Positions 37,259-46,941 of a stretch of DNA of 64,000 bases are shown here, in pieces. The stretch spans positions 1-64,000 of the forward strand of contig JAQTIF010000001.1 of the NCBI GenBank assembly GCA_029433525.1, in the 5' to 3' direction. This DNA is from Enterobacteriaceae bacterium ESL0689. GTDB taxonomy: Bacteria > Pseudomonadota > Gammaproteobacteria > Enterobacterales > Enterobacteriaceae. The translations under genes were made by a program, and so were the position numbers. Position 1 is the stretch's first letter, and every line of letters begins with the position of its first letter. The notes beneath the pieces were generated by a model. The model made no database searches, was not told the DNA's origin, and saw only the letters and a list, made by a program, of their open reading frames with translations.

Positions 37259-38306
37259 ATAAATCGAACTTTCAGGTGACTGGCGGATCTGATAGCTACA
37301 GTCATTTCAATATCTGGTCACTATGGCAAAGCAAAAGTTTAAAATAACCAACTGGAATGCCTACAATAACGCACTCAGACAACGTGGCTCACTGACGATC
37401 TGGCTTGATGAGGCTGCCATTGCTGCATGGACTGACAGTGCAAAGCCTGAGGGGCGAGGCCGGCCACTTCACTACACCGATATGGCAATTACCACGGTAC
37501 TGATGATGAAACGCGTGTTCAACCTGTCGCTCCGGGCTTTACAGGGCTTCGTTGACTCGATTTTTAAGCTGATGGCTCTGCCGCTGCGCTGCCCGGACTA
37601 CTCTCTGCTCAGCAAGCGGGACAGCACCGTTAACATCAGCATAAAAACGCCAGCCCGTGGCGAGATCTCACACCTCGTCATTGACAGTACGGGCCTGAAA
37701 GTCGCTGGTGAAGGTGAATGGAAAGTCCGGCAGCACGGGACTGACAAGCGCAGAGTGTGGCGCAGGCTTCATCTGGCCGCAGACAGAGCGACGCAGAAGA
37801 TAATCTGTGCTGACTTATCGCTCAGCGGAACGACGGATGCGCAGGCACTGGAGGGTTTGATAAACCAGACCCACAGGAAAATCAGGGAAGCTTCGGCAGA
37901 CGGTGCTTACGACACGCATTACTGCCACGATGCCTTGTTGAGGAAAAAAATCAGGCCACTGATCCCGCCACGAAGTGGCGCGCAATACTGGTCCGGGAAG
38001 TATCATGAACGTAACCACGCGGTGGCCAATCAGCATCTGAGCGGCAGTAATGATGTCTGGAAAAAGAAAGTGGGCTATCACCGGCGTTCACTGGCAGAAA
38101 CAGCGATGTACCGCGTCAAAACGTTGCTGGGTGTTCATCTGAGCCTGCGAGACTATGATGCGCAGGTGGGTGAAGCGATGGCGATGATCAAAGCGCTGAA
38201 TCGAATGACGTCGTTGGGTATGCCGCATAGTGTCCGGATCGCATAACGGATGTATCCGAGGGAACCATAGACTCCATCGACTGCCTCTGATTTATTCAAC
38301 AAAGTC
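37248..38306 (+). mobile_element. IS903-like element, copy 2
   Basis: A 1059-base element with left end GGCTTTGTTGAATAAATC and right end GATTTATTCAACAAAGTC (one mismatch). It is inserted in the IS5-family transposase gene. The 9-base flanks (TCGAAAATT and TCCTGGTGA) differ, so there is no target duplication; the sequence to the right of the insertion has been lost or exchanged. Confidence 0.92.
37323..38246 (+). CDS. IS903-like transposase
   Basis: An intact 307-residue IS5-family DDE transposase. The first Asp is in LVIDSTGLKV (about residue 120), the second in ICADLSLSGTTDAQ (about residue 165), and the Glu in SLAETAMYRVKTLL (about residue 265). It differs from the copy at 26528 by a few residues and lacks the nonsense codon, so it could mobilise both copies. 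Confidence 0.95.
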   Translation: MAKQKFKITNWNAYNNALRQRGSLTIWLDEAAIAAWTDSAKPEGRGRPLHYTDMAITTVLMMKRVFNLSLRALQGFVDSIFKLMALPLRCPDYSLLSKRDSTVNISIKTPARGEISHLVIDSTGLKVAGEGEWKVRQHGTDKRRVWRRLHLAADRATQKIICADLSLSGTTDAQALEGLINQTHRKIREASADGAYDTHYCHDALLRKKIRPLIPPRSGAQYWSGKYHERNHAVANQHLSGSNDVWKKKVGYHRRSLAETAMYRVKTLLGVHLSLRDYDAQVGEAMAMIKALNRMTSLGMPHSVRIA

Positions 38307-38350
38307 TCCTGGTGAATCTTTTCAGGCCAGAATAGCAGTAAAAAAGATAA

Positions 38351-38470
38351 GAGCCTGGCCCACCAGGCGTTATTGACGCAGCCAGTCTGGACATGGACGG
38401 TGCGGAGAAACCATCATCTACAGATTTCAGGCACTCCCCGGCCAGTAAAATAGCCTGATAGGCCAGGCGT
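38351..38470 (+). repeat. MITE-like element, copy upstream of htpG
   Basis: Starts GAGCCTGGCCCACCAGGC after TAA and ends near GGCCAGGCG before TTA. The internal part (GCAGCCAGTCTGGACATGGA and GGCCAGTAAAATAGCCTG) matches the intact element at 40993-41136 in reverse orientation. It is shorter and diverged. It ends 32 bases before the htpG heat-shock promoter. Confidence 0.8.
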
Positions 38471-38502
38471 TTAGCCGTGACTGTCAGAAGTGGACATCGT
38501 CG

Positions 38503-38531
38503 CTTGAAAATTTTCCCGTGCGTCCCCATTT
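38503..38531 (+). promoter_or_regulatory. Sigma32 (heat-shock) promoter of htpG
   Basis: CTTGAAAA at 38503-38510, a 13-base spacer, and CCCCATTT at 38524-38531. These match the sigma32 -35 and -10 consensus and the known E. coli htpG promoter form. The coding start is at 38590. Confidence 0.88.
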
Positions 38532-38589
38532 TCAGTGCAACGGTTTTATTAACCATAAACATGGTGTCTATTTATTGAGGGTAAGCCAG

Positions 38590-40464
38590 ATGAAAGGACA
38601 AGAAACGCGTGGTTTTCAGTCAGAAGTGAAGCAACTTCTGCATCTGATGATCCATTCTCTCTATTCGAATAAAGAAATTTTCCTGCGTGAGCTTATCTCT
38701 AATGCTTCCGATGCAGCCGATAAACTCCGTTTTCGCGCGTTGTCACAACCGGATCTTTATGAAGGCGATGGTGAGCTGCGGGTGCGGGTTTCGTTTGATA
38801 AAGACAAGCGCACCCTGACTATCTCTGATAATGGTATCGGGATGAGCCGCGATGAGGTGATCGATCATCTTGGTACGATTGCGAAGTCCGGTACTAAATC
38901 CTTTCTGGAAGCGATGGGTTCTGATCAGGCAAAAGACAGCCAGCTTATCGGCCAGTTCGGTGTCGGTTTCTATTCTGCGTTTATTGTCGCCGATAAAGTC
39001 ACGGTTCGTACCCGGGCAGCGGGTGAGAGCGCAGAAAATGGGGTTTTCTGGGAGTCAACCGGTGAAGGTGATTATACCGTAGCGGATATTAACAAAGCCG
39101 ATCGCGGAACAGAAATCACACTCCATCTGCGTGAAGGTGAAGACGATTTTCTCAATGACTGGCGTGTGCGCACGATCATCAGCAAATATTCTGACCATAT
39201 CGCCCTGCCGGTTGAAATTGAAAAACAGGAAGAAAAAGACGGTGAAACCGTTATCTCCTGGGAAAAAATTAATAAGGCTCAGGCATTATGGACGCGGAAT
39301 AAATCAGACATCAGCGATGATGAGTACACCGAGTTTTATAAGCATATTGCCCATGATTACAGTGATCCGCTGACCTGGAGCCATAATCGGGTAGAAGGAA
39401 AACAGGAGTATACCAGCCTGTTGTATATCCCGTCTCAGGCACCGTGGGATATGTGGAACCGTGATCATAAACACGGGTTGAAGTTGTATGTCCAGCGTGT
39501 CTTTATCATGGATGATGCAGAACAATTCATGCCAAATTACTTGCGTTTTGTGCGTGGGCTGGTGGATTCCAGCGATTTGCCGCTCAATGTATCACGTGAA
39601 ATTCTGCAGGATAGCAGCGTGACGCATAATCTGCGCAATGCGTTAACCAAGCGTGTGTTGCAAATGCTGGAGAAACTGGCGAAAGAAGATAGCGAAAAAT
39701 ATCAAACTTTCTGGCAGCAATTTGGCCAGGTACTGAAAGAGGGCCCGGCGGAAGATCATGCTAACCAGCAGGCTATCGCCAGATTGTTACGTTTTGCTAC
39801 CACGCATACCGATTCCCCGGCTCAGACGGTCTCGCTGGAAGAGTACATCTCACGTATGAAAGAGGGGCAGGAGAAGATTTACTACATCACCGCAGATAGC
39901 TATGCGGCGGCGAAAAGCAGCCCACACCTCGAGTTATTGCGTAAAAAAGGTATCGAAGTCCTGCTGCTTTCTGATCGCATCGATGAGTGGATGATGAGCT
40001 ACCTGACCGAGTTTGATGGTAAGGCGTTCCAGTCAGTAGCGAAAGCGGATGAATCCCTGGATAAGCTGGCAGATGAAGTGGACGAAACGACCAAAGAGGC
40101 AGAAAAAGCCCTTGAGCCGTTTGTTGAACGGGTAAAAACGTTGCTGGGGGATCGGGTGAAAGCGGTACGTCTGACGCATCGTCTGACTGATACACCAGCG
40201 ATTGTCACCACAGATGCCGATGAAATGAGCACTCAGATGGCAAAGTTGTTTGCCGCTGCCGGACAAGCCGTTCCCGCCGTAAAATATATTTTTGAACTCA
40301 ATCCGGAGCATACGCTGGTTAAGCGTACTGCAGAGACCACCGATGAAGCGCAGTTCAAAGAGTGGGTGGAGTTACTATTGGATCAGGCTATGCTGGCCGA
40401 ACGTGGCACACTGGAAGATCCGAACCAGTTTATTCGCCGTCTGAATCAGTTGCTGATCGCCTGA
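38590..40464 (+). CDS. htpG: Chaperone HtpG (Hsp90)
   Basis: A 624-residue cytosolic Hsp90 chaperone, colinear with E. coli HtpG. The start [20 protein letters not shown] is the family N-terminus; codons further upstream are promoter sequence. The ATP site includes [14 protein letters not shown] and DNGIGM, and the glycine-rich lid is [11 protein letters not shown]. The middle domain has [19 protein letters not shown]. In E. coli htpG lies between recR and adk; here neither is present, and IS and MITE copies flank it. Confidence 0.98.
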   Translation: MKGQETRGFQSEVKQLLHLMIHSLYSNKEIFLRELISNASDAADKLRFRALSQPDLYEGDGELRVRVSFDKDKRTLTISDNGIGMSRDEVIDHLGTIAKSGTKSFLEAMGSDQAKDSQLIGQFGVGFYSAFIVADKVTVRTRAAGESAENGVFWESTGEGDYTVADINKADRGTEITLHLREGEDDFLNDWRVRTIISKYSDHIALPVEIEKQEEKDGETVISWEKINKAQALWTRNKSDISDDEYTEFYKHIAHDYSDPLTWSHNRVEGKQEYTSLLYIPSQAPWDMWNRDHKHGLKLYVQRVFIMDDAEQFMPNYLRFVRGLVDSSDLPLNVSREILQDSSVTHNLRNALTKRVLQMLEKLAKEDSEKYQTFWQQFGQVLKEGPAEDHANQQAIARLLRFATTHTDSPAQTVSLEEYISRMKEGQEKIYYITADSYAAAKSSPHLELLRKKGIEVLLLSDRIDEWMMSYLTEFDGKAFQSVAKADESLDKLADEVDETTKEAEKALEPFVERVKTLLGDRVKAVRLTHRLTDTPAIVTTDADEMSTQMAKLFAAAGQAVPAVKYIFELNPEHTLVKRTAETTDEAQFKEWVELLLDQAMLAERGTLEDPNQFIRRLNQLLIA

Positions 40465-40477
40465 TCTCGCCCGTCTG

Positions 40478-40503
40478 TTCGCCTTCCCCCAGGGGAAGGC
40501 GAA
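40478..40503 (+). terminator. Hairpin after htpG
   Basis: TTCGCCTTCCCC / GGAAGGCGAA stem with a CAGG loop, 14 bases after the htpG stop. There is no clear T tract after it. Confidence 0.6.
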
Positions 40504-40541
40504 TGCCCTTGCTGAACGCTGACAATATTGCCCGATGCTAA

Positions 40542-40556
40542 GAGCCTGGCCGGGGT
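40542..40556 (+). repeat. MITE-like end fragment downstream of htpG
   Basis: GAGCCTGGCCGGGG after TAA resembles the left end of the MITE family; no internal part or right end follows. Confidence 0.4.
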
Positions 40557-40558
40557 CA

Positions 40559-40720
40559 TCAGCGTTTTTTCACCACTATTTCGCGCAGACGTTGTTTGGC
40601 ATAATCCAGTTGCCAGCGCCAGATCCGATTATACAAACAATATGTGATAGTTTTGCGGAACATGGCACTGTTAATCAGTCTGATGCTGACGAGGCTGAAT
40701 ACGATACTGACCAGCGCCAT
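40559..40720 (-). CDS. Small membrane protein, downstream of immunity-like gene
   Basis: A 53-residue frame with one hydrophobic segment (ALVSIVFSLVSIRLI) and a basic helical end. It starts 9 bases after the stop of the immunity-like gene on the same strand. It is too short for a family call and may be a remnant. Confidence 0.35.
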   Translation of the reverse strand: MALVSIVFSLVSIRLINSAMFRKTITYCLYNRIWRWQLDYAKQRLREIVVKKR

Positions 40721-40729
40721 GATGATAAA

Positions 40730-41320
40730 TCACTTATCACCAGCAAAGAATAAGCTATCAATCAGGAAGTAGATCAGACTACTCGTGGCCAGTAGTAAGG
40801 TCAGAAAAATCATGGCGAGATAGAATTTCAGTGCTAACTGATAACCGCGAACGATCAATAGCATTGAAAAAACGAGTAATACAGAATAAAGGGCCGCCGC
40901 TGGAAAAATAGCAATAAAAACTTTATATCGCGGTAAGGCCAGCCAGGAAAAAAAGGTTACCCATAAGGGCACCTGTAATATGGCATAACTTAGAGCCTAT
41001 CCCATTAGGCTATTTTACTGGCCATTTTGGCCCTGGGCAGTGCTCGAAATCCTCACGTACTCCGTGTACGCTGCGGTTTCTCCGCGCTGTCCGTGTCCAA
41101 ACTGGCTGCGCCAATAACGCCTAATGGGATAGGCTCTTAGCCCACTAAAAAAGCAGCTAAAAACGAGCGGGGTCGCGAATACATACCCGCCAACAGGTAT
41201 GCCAGTCCGTTTGATTAAATACATTTTTGCCGCTTCTAATCGCTGAGGGTCTCGCGCCCTGATTCTCTTTTCAGTCATCGCCATCAGCGTCAGGCTATTA
41301 TGGATTTTTGGCAACCACAT
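40730..41320 (-). pseudogene. Immunity-like membrane protein, interrupted by MITE
   Basis: The N-terminal part (MWLPKIHNSLTLMAMTEKRI, residues 1-60) lies at 41141-41320 and the C-terminal part, with three membrane segments, at 40730-40989. The MITE at 40993-41136 lies between. Removing 147 bases (element plus one TTA) joins them in frame as FFSGLSYAILQVPLWVTFF, giving 444 bases and 147 residues. The ATG overlaps the region of the upstream toxin-like stop, the usual order of an effector and its immunity gene. Confidence 0.75.
40993..41136. mobile_element. MITE-like element, intact 144-bp copy
   Basis: Perfect 18-base terminal inverted repeats (GAGCCTATCCCATTAGGC) with 3-base TTA duplications at 40990-40992 and 41137-41139. 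It encodes no protein. The ends and the TWA target resemble IS427/IS1031-type IS5-family elements. Its insertion splits a gene whose frame is restored by exact excision, so it is a genuine mobile insertion. Confidence 0.93.
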
Positions 41321-41322
41321 GG

Positions 41323-42233
41323 TTAATTAACGCTGGTGGCAAATGACTGGATCACACTAATAACATACTGACCCGACTGACTGATATTTTGCGGATGGCG
41401 TATTGTGCCGCTCAGGGCACTGTCGACAAATGCTGAGCTGTTAGTGATAGCACTGTACAGTTCACGCTGTAAAGAGTGCTGCAGTGCGTCTGACGGATAA
41501 TGCCTGGGATAAATCTGCGCTTTCATAGCGGCTTTAATACCACTGTTTGAGATCCCTGGATTTTGTGCGCGAATAATTCCGACGGTAATGCGTTTGCGTT
41601 CAGCTCGGCTTAATGACTTAAGCCAGTTAACTGCACCATTAGATGATGCCTTTTTCATTAATTGATATGTTTCAAGAGTGTTCTTTAACCCAGCTCCAGC
41701 TCCTGCTAATGAGATAACATCGAGTGCAGTTGTTGTCGCGATATACCAGTCATAAGTATCAAGCCAGGCAATGGACTCTTCGTTACCTATACCAATAGTC
41801 ACCAGACGACCAATCCCTATAATACATTGTAAGAATGTAGCCGCGGTCCCTGCAGCGATCACCGCCGCAACCACTCCGGACGCGCCAGCAGTTAACGGTA
41901 CTGCGAGAGTCGCACCAAAAGCTAAATATGCAGTGACCACTGCCGCGCCACAGGCGATAAGTGTTGAGGTAGTCTCATTACCCAAAGCCGGGAATTGTAA
42001 CGCTCTGACCGTTGCCTGAGAGGCGTGATAAGCGGTGACAATAGGCACTTTGGCAACGATAACGTGAGTAACGCCACTTTGATTGCGATGGGCTATTCGA
42101 CGTGAAGGACGTATCAGTAAGCTTTGCGTGCCATCAAAGTAAACAATTCCCGTATGGCGGAAATCACGTAGACAGTCGAGCTGATTCGCCAGAGCGATAA
42201 AATCAAAGTCACAGGTCGTCTATAAAAACTCAT
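41323..42233 (-). pseudogene. Toxin/effector-like protein, frameshifted near the N-terminus
   Basis: The long frame codes from 42048 or earlier down to 41323. It has a hydrophobic Ala/Gly-rich stretch (LIACGAAVVTAYLAFGATLA and GVVAAVIAAGTAATF, residues 90-130 of the full protein). ATG 42233 with an AAGGAG site starts MSFYRRPV; one missing base near 42215 would join it to TCDFDFIALANQLDCL and give about 303 residues. Proteins of this type occur beside T6SS genes in enterobacteria, as I recall, but I cannot name the family. The neighbouring gene looks like its immunity protein. Confidence 0.6.
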
Positions 42234-42334
42234 CTGTAGCTCCTTTGCAATCGATATTGTTTTTTATTACATCAGATTAGAGGATATTTCAGATTTCTGA
42301 GGAAGATATTACTTCCCCCCAGCTAATTATTGCG

Positions 42335-42369
42335 AAATGGCAAGTCAAATAGCCTGATGGACCAGGCTC
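42335..42369 (+). repeat. MITE-like right-end fragment
   Basis: Reads AAATAGCCTGATGGACCAGG then CTC before TAA (42370-42372), matching the right end of the other copies. No left end is visible. Confidence 0.6.
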
Positions 42370-42388
42370 TAAGTGTTTAGTGGCTCAG

Positions 42389-42994
42389 TTACTCCATAAC
42401 CGTTGGCGCTTTATGATACCTTCGGGCCAGCTGCTGATACTGCTGCGGCGTATCGATATCCCAGCGGATGCCTTCGACATTCACCGGGACAATACGTGTC
42501 GCCATCTGATCGATCACATCACGCAACGTTGTGCCCTCTGGGGCAGAGCGGATCAGATCCGCCGCCGGTTGCACCAGCAGAACCGGATGGCCTTTTCCCT
42601 TTTCGTAAGCCGGAATCGCACAGGTTTGTGCATCGGTACTGTTCCACAGTCGCTGATAAATCCCGGCCGTGACCTCCGGCATGTCCCCCAGTGCCAGAAA
42701 GAAGCGGGAGGTATGAATATGGCTGACACCACACTGCACCGAGGAGAACATGCCACGTTGATAATGTGGATTAAATACCACCTCAATCGCGGGATGATCG
42801 CAATAACAGGCAGCCAGTTCATCACCACGAAATCCGGTAACCAGAATGACCCGATCACAAAAGGTGAGCGCACTGGCCAGCGCACTATCCAGAATCGTTC
42901 CTTCGCCCCAGGGCATCATCATTTTCCATTTGCCCATGCGGCTGGAGAGTCCAGCCGCCAGCATGATGCACTCTTTATACACGACATTGCTCAT
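42389..42994 (-). CDS. mocA: Molybdenum cofactor cytidylyltransferase (MocA-like)
   Basis: About 201 residues. The nucleotide-binding signature is MLAAGLSSRMGKWKMMMPW at residues 9-27. The middle has GDMPEVTAGIYQ with the metal-binding Asp, and GHPVLL near residue 140, all typical of MocA. MocA attaches CMP to molybdopterin for xanthine-dehydrogenase-family enzymes. It is the last gene of the molybdenum hydroxylase operon, 57 bases after the iron-sulphur gene. I chose ATG 42994 (MSNVVYKEC) because it has an AGGA site; upstream codons to 43045 look non-coding. Confidence 0.85.
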   Translation of the reverse strand: MSNVVYKECIMLAAGLSSRMGKWKMMMPWGEGTILDSALASALTFCDRVILVTGFRGDELAACYCDHPAIEVVFNPHYQRGMFSSVQCGVSHIHTSRFFLALGDMPEVTAGIYQRLWNSTDAQTCAIPAYEKGKGHPVLLVQPAADLIRSAPEGTTLRDVIDQMATRIVPVNVEGIRWDIDTPQQYQQLARRYHKAPTVME

Positions 42995-43051
42995 TATGAT
43001 TATCCTGCTTTTCTGCCGCCACTTATCAACGGCAGGTGTTATCAATATTCA

Positions 43052-43513
43052 CTATTTCAGGACAGCTTTAATCGAAGTAATGATCGGCTGATAACCGGTA
43101 CAGCGACAGATATTGCCCTCCAGCGCTTCTTTTAGCTCATCGTCACTCGGTGACGGGTTAGTATCCAGTAGCGCTTTCGCGCTCATCAATATGCCTGGCG
43201 TACAAAAACCGCACTGTACCCCGCCGTGACGCACAAAAGCATGTTGTAATTTTTTACCGATCGGATCGTGCTGGAGTGCTTCGACAGTCATTACCTCGGC
43301 ACCGTGACACTGGGCGGCCAGTAACAAACAGGAGCAGACCGATTTGCCATCGAGGATCACGGTACAGGCACCACACTCACCCACTGAGCAGCCCTCTTTG
43401 GTGCCAGTGAGTTTCAGATCCTCTCGCAGAAAATCGATCAGCCGGGTATTATCATCGACATCGCGGGCAATGCGAATGCCGTTTACTTTTAGCTCAATAT
43501 GATTCATGCTCAT
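43052..43513 (-). CDS. Molybdenum hydroxylase 2Fe-2S subunit
   Basis: A 153-residue subunit. The first cluster is bound by CSVGECGACTVILDGKSVC (residues 40-58) and the second by the CGFC and CRCTGY motifs (residues 97-136). It carries electrons from the molybdenum site to FAD. Its ATG overlaps the stop of the large subunit, so the two are coupled. Confidence 0.95.
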   Translation of the reverse strand: MSMNHIELKVNGIRIARDVDDNTRLIDFLREDLKLTGTKEGCSVGECGACTVILDGKSVCSCLLLAAQCHGAEVMTVEALQHDPIGKKLQHAFVRHGGVQCGFCTPGILMSAKALLDTNPSPSDDELKEALEGNICRCTGYQPIITSIKAVLK

Positions 43514-46500
43514 GCTTCCTTATTTTTCTGCTCTGCCATCACTTCCTGCAACATCTGCCGGAACATATCGATAAATACCGGTACTTTATAAGGGGCTGAC
43601 CAGCGGCTACCGATCGCTTTTTCTACCTTGTCGTGCAGTATTGCAGCCGCATAGTCGATGGTTTCGTCATTTAACGGTTTATCGATAATCGCCTGTTCCA
43701 CCTCATGTAAACGCTGGGGTTGCGAGAACAGCGCACCATCCACCAGCCGACACAGGCGAACCACCCCTTTATCGACCATGAACTGTCCGGTTAAACTCTG
43801 ACGGGTAATATTCAGCGCATTGCGTCGGCCAAGCTGCAAATAGCGATTGATCAGTGGCTGCTGCATCGGTACCGGGAGAATAAAGCGCGTCACCAGTTCA
43901 TCCGGTGCAATACATGTGCGATAACCGCCAGTGACAAATTCACTGACCGGCATCCGGCGCGATCCACGCACGCTGCGCAGTTCGACCTCTGCGTCATAAA
44001 TAATCAATGGCGGCATGCCGTCGGCACAGGGCGCGGCATTGACGATATTGCCCCCCAGCGTTGCGCGGTTACGCAGTTGCAGAGAACCAACCGTTTTACC
44101 GGCGGTGACCAGAAGCGGATAGCGTTGCTGAACCAGTGGGTGCCTGACCAGATCGGTAAAGCAGACGCCCGCACCAATGGAGAGTCCGCCCTCAATATCA
44201 AAGATCTCTTTTAGTTCAGCGAGTCCGGCAATATTGATCAGCGTCACCTCACCTGACATCATCCGCGCCTGTACCAGTACATCTGTGCCGCCAGCCACAG
44301 GCATCGCCCCTTTCTTTTCCGCCATCAGCGTTAATGCCTGTTGCAGGGTTTGCGGGATACTTAATGACAGGGTGTTAAGGCGCAGAACCTGCTTTTTATC
44401 CTCCGACTCCAGCATCTGTTCACTCTGGCGTTCCGGTTTTCTGAGGTTATAACCGAGTCGTACCTGTTCAAGGGTCAGCGGCTGAGTGCGGTTAGGACGC
44501 CCAATGGCAAAACTGACCGCATTGTTGAGTGCGGCAGCCCCCAGTTCTAATACCGGCTCGCCGATCACTTTTGCCCCCATCGGCCCGGCTTTGTCATAGT
44601 TTTCGACCGCAATGATGTCGATGTGAGGCATATCCTTAATGGTCGGCAACAGGTAGGTATCGAAATTTTCCGATTTCACGACACCCTGCTCAATGTTGAA
44701 ATCTTCCAGCATGCCGTAACCAATCATCCCCTGTAATACGCCACCGTATACCTGGCCGTTAAAACCGACCCGATTAATCACTTTGCCGACGTCGTGGGTT
44801 GCCACAACGTTATTGACGCTGATTTTGCCCGTGCGCATATCCACCGCAACATCAGCCACCTGACAGCCGTAAACCCAGGTAAAATAGGGGCTGCCACAGC
44901 CTTTTTCCTCATCCCAGTGAATTTTCGGTGCGACATGCCAGCCATAAGCAGAGAGGTTGGCTCCCGTCGCGCGGGTCATATCACACACCTGCTGGAAACT
45001 GAGGCTAAGTTCCAGATTATGGCGGTTGAATACCTTGCCATGTTGCCAGCTGATATCGTCAATACTGTCCACCTGCAGCGTTTCCCGGATAGCATCCGCC
45101 ATGCGTTGCTTGATTTTATTGGCAGCGCTGAGGATCGCTTGTCCCCCCATCAGCGTGCCACGGGAAGCCACCGTCGAACCGCCATCAGCGATCATCGCCG
45201 TGTCGGGTTCACTGAACATCACGCGATCGAGCGCGATACCAAACGCTTCGGCAGCCAGCATCGACATGGTGGTCTGGAGTCCCTGACCATTCTCGGACAC
45301 CGAAGTAGAAATGTTGACGCTGGCGTCGGCATTGACCTGAATCAGCGCAGAGGAGGCATCCAGCCCTTCCGCCCCCAGTGAGCAGCCACGATGGCTCAGG
45401 GCGAAGCCGATACCGTAACGGATCGGGCCACCTTCGGCGTTAAGCCGCTTATAGTGTTCCCGTTTGGCCTCATAATCCGCTTTGTGCAGCGCCTTCTCCA
45501 GTACCTCCTGGGCTGAAACGGTGTGTTCACTGAAAACCTGCCCCGCCATACTGGTATCGCCCTGTTTGAGAATATTACGCAAGCGAAATTCAACCGGCGA
45601 TAGCCCCAGTTCACCCGCTACGTCATCCATCAGCGATTCATTGGCAAAGATCACCTGCGGGGCACCATAACCACGGTAAGCGGAGGTATAGTTGTTGTTG
45701 GTATAGACGCCGATCAAATCGACACGGACATTAGGAATGTTGTAAGGCCCCGCCGCCTGGACAGAGCTGCGCCAGGTGACAAAGACCGTCTGTCCGCAGT
45801 AGCTACCACTGTCCGCGAGTATCTCTACCTTAATGGCCTGAATACGCGCATCATCATCCACACCAATACGGTATTTCATTTTATAAGGATGGCGTTTGTA
45901 GCTTTCACGCATCGATTGTTCGCGGTTATAGGAGATCTTGACCGGGCGACCGGTGAGGTGTGTTAGCAGCGCCGCACGACAGGAGACGTTATCAATAATG
46001 TCATCTTTTCCGCCAAAGGAGCCCCCCAATACCGAGCGTTTAATGTTGACTTTCGATTGCGGTAAGTTGAGATATTTGGCCACCACCGCGCGAGTACGAT
46101 GAGCGTTCTGAATCGACCCCTCAACGGTCATGATCTGTTGGTTATTATCGAGGTAGGTGGTAATCGATTCCGGCTCAATATAGCCATGCTCCTGAAAGCC
46201 GACTTCGTATTCCCGTTCGAAAATCCGTGTGGAGGCAGCGAATCCAGCGTCAATATCGCCTTTCACCGTGTGGTGACGATTGACAATATTGCTCTCAAGA
46301 TCACTGTGAATCAGGCGTGCCCCAGGTTTTATGGCTTCCTCCGTGGAGGTAATCGGCTCCCAGGGGGTGTAGGTTATTTTGATTTTATCGACGGCAATGC
46401 AGGCGGCTTCATAGGATTCTGCCGCCACAACCGCCACCACATCCCCGCGATAGGCGATTTCATCGTCGATAATCGGCGGGTGATCGGCAACAATCGCCCC

Positions 46501-46734
46501 TAGCTTGCGCTGACCCGGAATATCATTCCAGGTGGCAATATGCACCACGCCGGGGACATTTTCTGCTTCTGACAGATCAAGCGCATCAATACGCCCGGCG
46601 GCGATATCCACGTAACGGCATACACCGTACAACATGTTATCCATTTTGATGTCATCGCCATAGATTGCTTTCCCCATCACTTTAGCCAGCCCATCCACGC
46701 GGGCCACCTCAGTGCCAACAAGCAATGTATCCAT
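43510..46734 (-). CDS. Fused molybdopterin- and FAD-binding xanthine dehydrogenase-like subunit
   Basis: About 1074 residues. The N-terminal ~770 residues are the molybdenum-binding domain: VLGGSFGGKDD, the substrate-region AYRGYGAPQ, and the catalytic Glu in GEPVLELGAAAL. Residues ~790-1070 are a CoxM/XdhB-type FAD domain (PVAGGTDVLVQARM, TLGGNIVNAAPCADGMPP). Usually these are separate chains, as in E. coli XdhA/XdhB. I chose ATG 46734, which has GGAG 10 bases upstream. Likely substrates are purines; this is inferred from the family. Confidence 0.9.
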   Translation of the reverse strand: MDTLLVGTEVARVDGLAKVMGKAIYGDDIKMDNMLYGVCRYVDIAAGRIDALDLSEAENVPGVVHIATWNDIPGQRKLGAIVADHPPIIDDEIAYRGDVVAVVAAESYEAACIAVDKIKITYTPWEPITSTEEAIKPGARLIHSDLESNIVNRHHTVKGDIDAGFAASTRIFEREYEVGFQEHGYIEPESITTYLDNNQQIMTVEGSIQNAHRTRAVVAKYLNLPQSKVNIKRSVLGGSFGGKDDIIDNVSCRAALLTHLTGRPVKISYNREQSMRESYKRHPYKMKYRIGVDDDARIQAIKVEILADSGSYCGQTVFVTWRSSVQAAGPYNIPNVRVDLIGVYTNNNYTSAYRGYGAPQVIFANESLMDDVAGELGLSPVEFRLRNILKQGDTSMAGQVFSEHTVSAQEVLEKALHKADYEAKREHYKRLNAEGGPIRYGIGFALSHRGCSLGAEGLDASSALIQVNADASVNISTSVSENGQGLQTTMSMLAAEAFGIALDRVMFSEPDTAMIADGGSTVASRGTLMGGQAILSAANKIKQRMADAIRETLQVDSIDDISWQHGKVFNRHNLELSLSFQQVCDMTRATGANLSAYGWHVAPKIHWDEEKGCGSPYFTWVYGCQVADVAVDMRTGKISVNNVVATHDVGKVINRVGFNGQVYGGVLQGMIGYGMLEDFNIEQGVVKSENFDTYLLPTIKDMPHIDIIAVENYDKAGPMGAKVIGEPVLELGAAALNNAVSFAIGRPNRTQPLTLEQVRLGYNLRKPERQSEQMLESEDKKQVLRLNTLSLSIPQTLQQALTLMAEKKGAMPVAGGTDVLVQARMMSGEVTLINIAGLAELKEIFDIEGGLSIGAGVCFTDLVRHPLVQQRYPLLVTAGKTVGSLQLRNRATLGGNIVNAAPCADGMPPLIIYDAEVELRSVRGSRRMPVSEFVTGGYRTCIAPDELVTRFILPVPMQQPLINRYLQLGRRNALNITRQSLTGQFMVDKGVVRLCRLVDGALFSQPQRLHEVEQAIIDKPLNDETIDYAAAILHDKVEKAIGSRWSAPYKVPVFIDMFRQMLQEVMAEQKNKEA

Positions 46735-46941
46735 AGTTATTCCGTCTCCATACACAAAGAAAGATAACGGAATAAAGCAATGGTTATGCCACCTGTCGGA
46801 AAAAGGGTGTTCAGAACTGCGTTATGAGAGATATCTCTAAAAATAATGATCGATTTACAGAATAAAACGCGGATAGTACCGCCGCTGATTATCAAAAAGA
46901 GAGGCTGTATCTCAGTATGATAATACCCGTGCTGCGGGTGA

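Noticed and set aside
26453..38306. Proven composite transposon
   Set aside because: No 9-base target duplication around either IS copy or around the whole interval.
44794..45381. 195-codon plus-strand frame opposite the molybdenum subunit
   Set aside because: A shadow of the conserved large subunit, with no recognisable domain.
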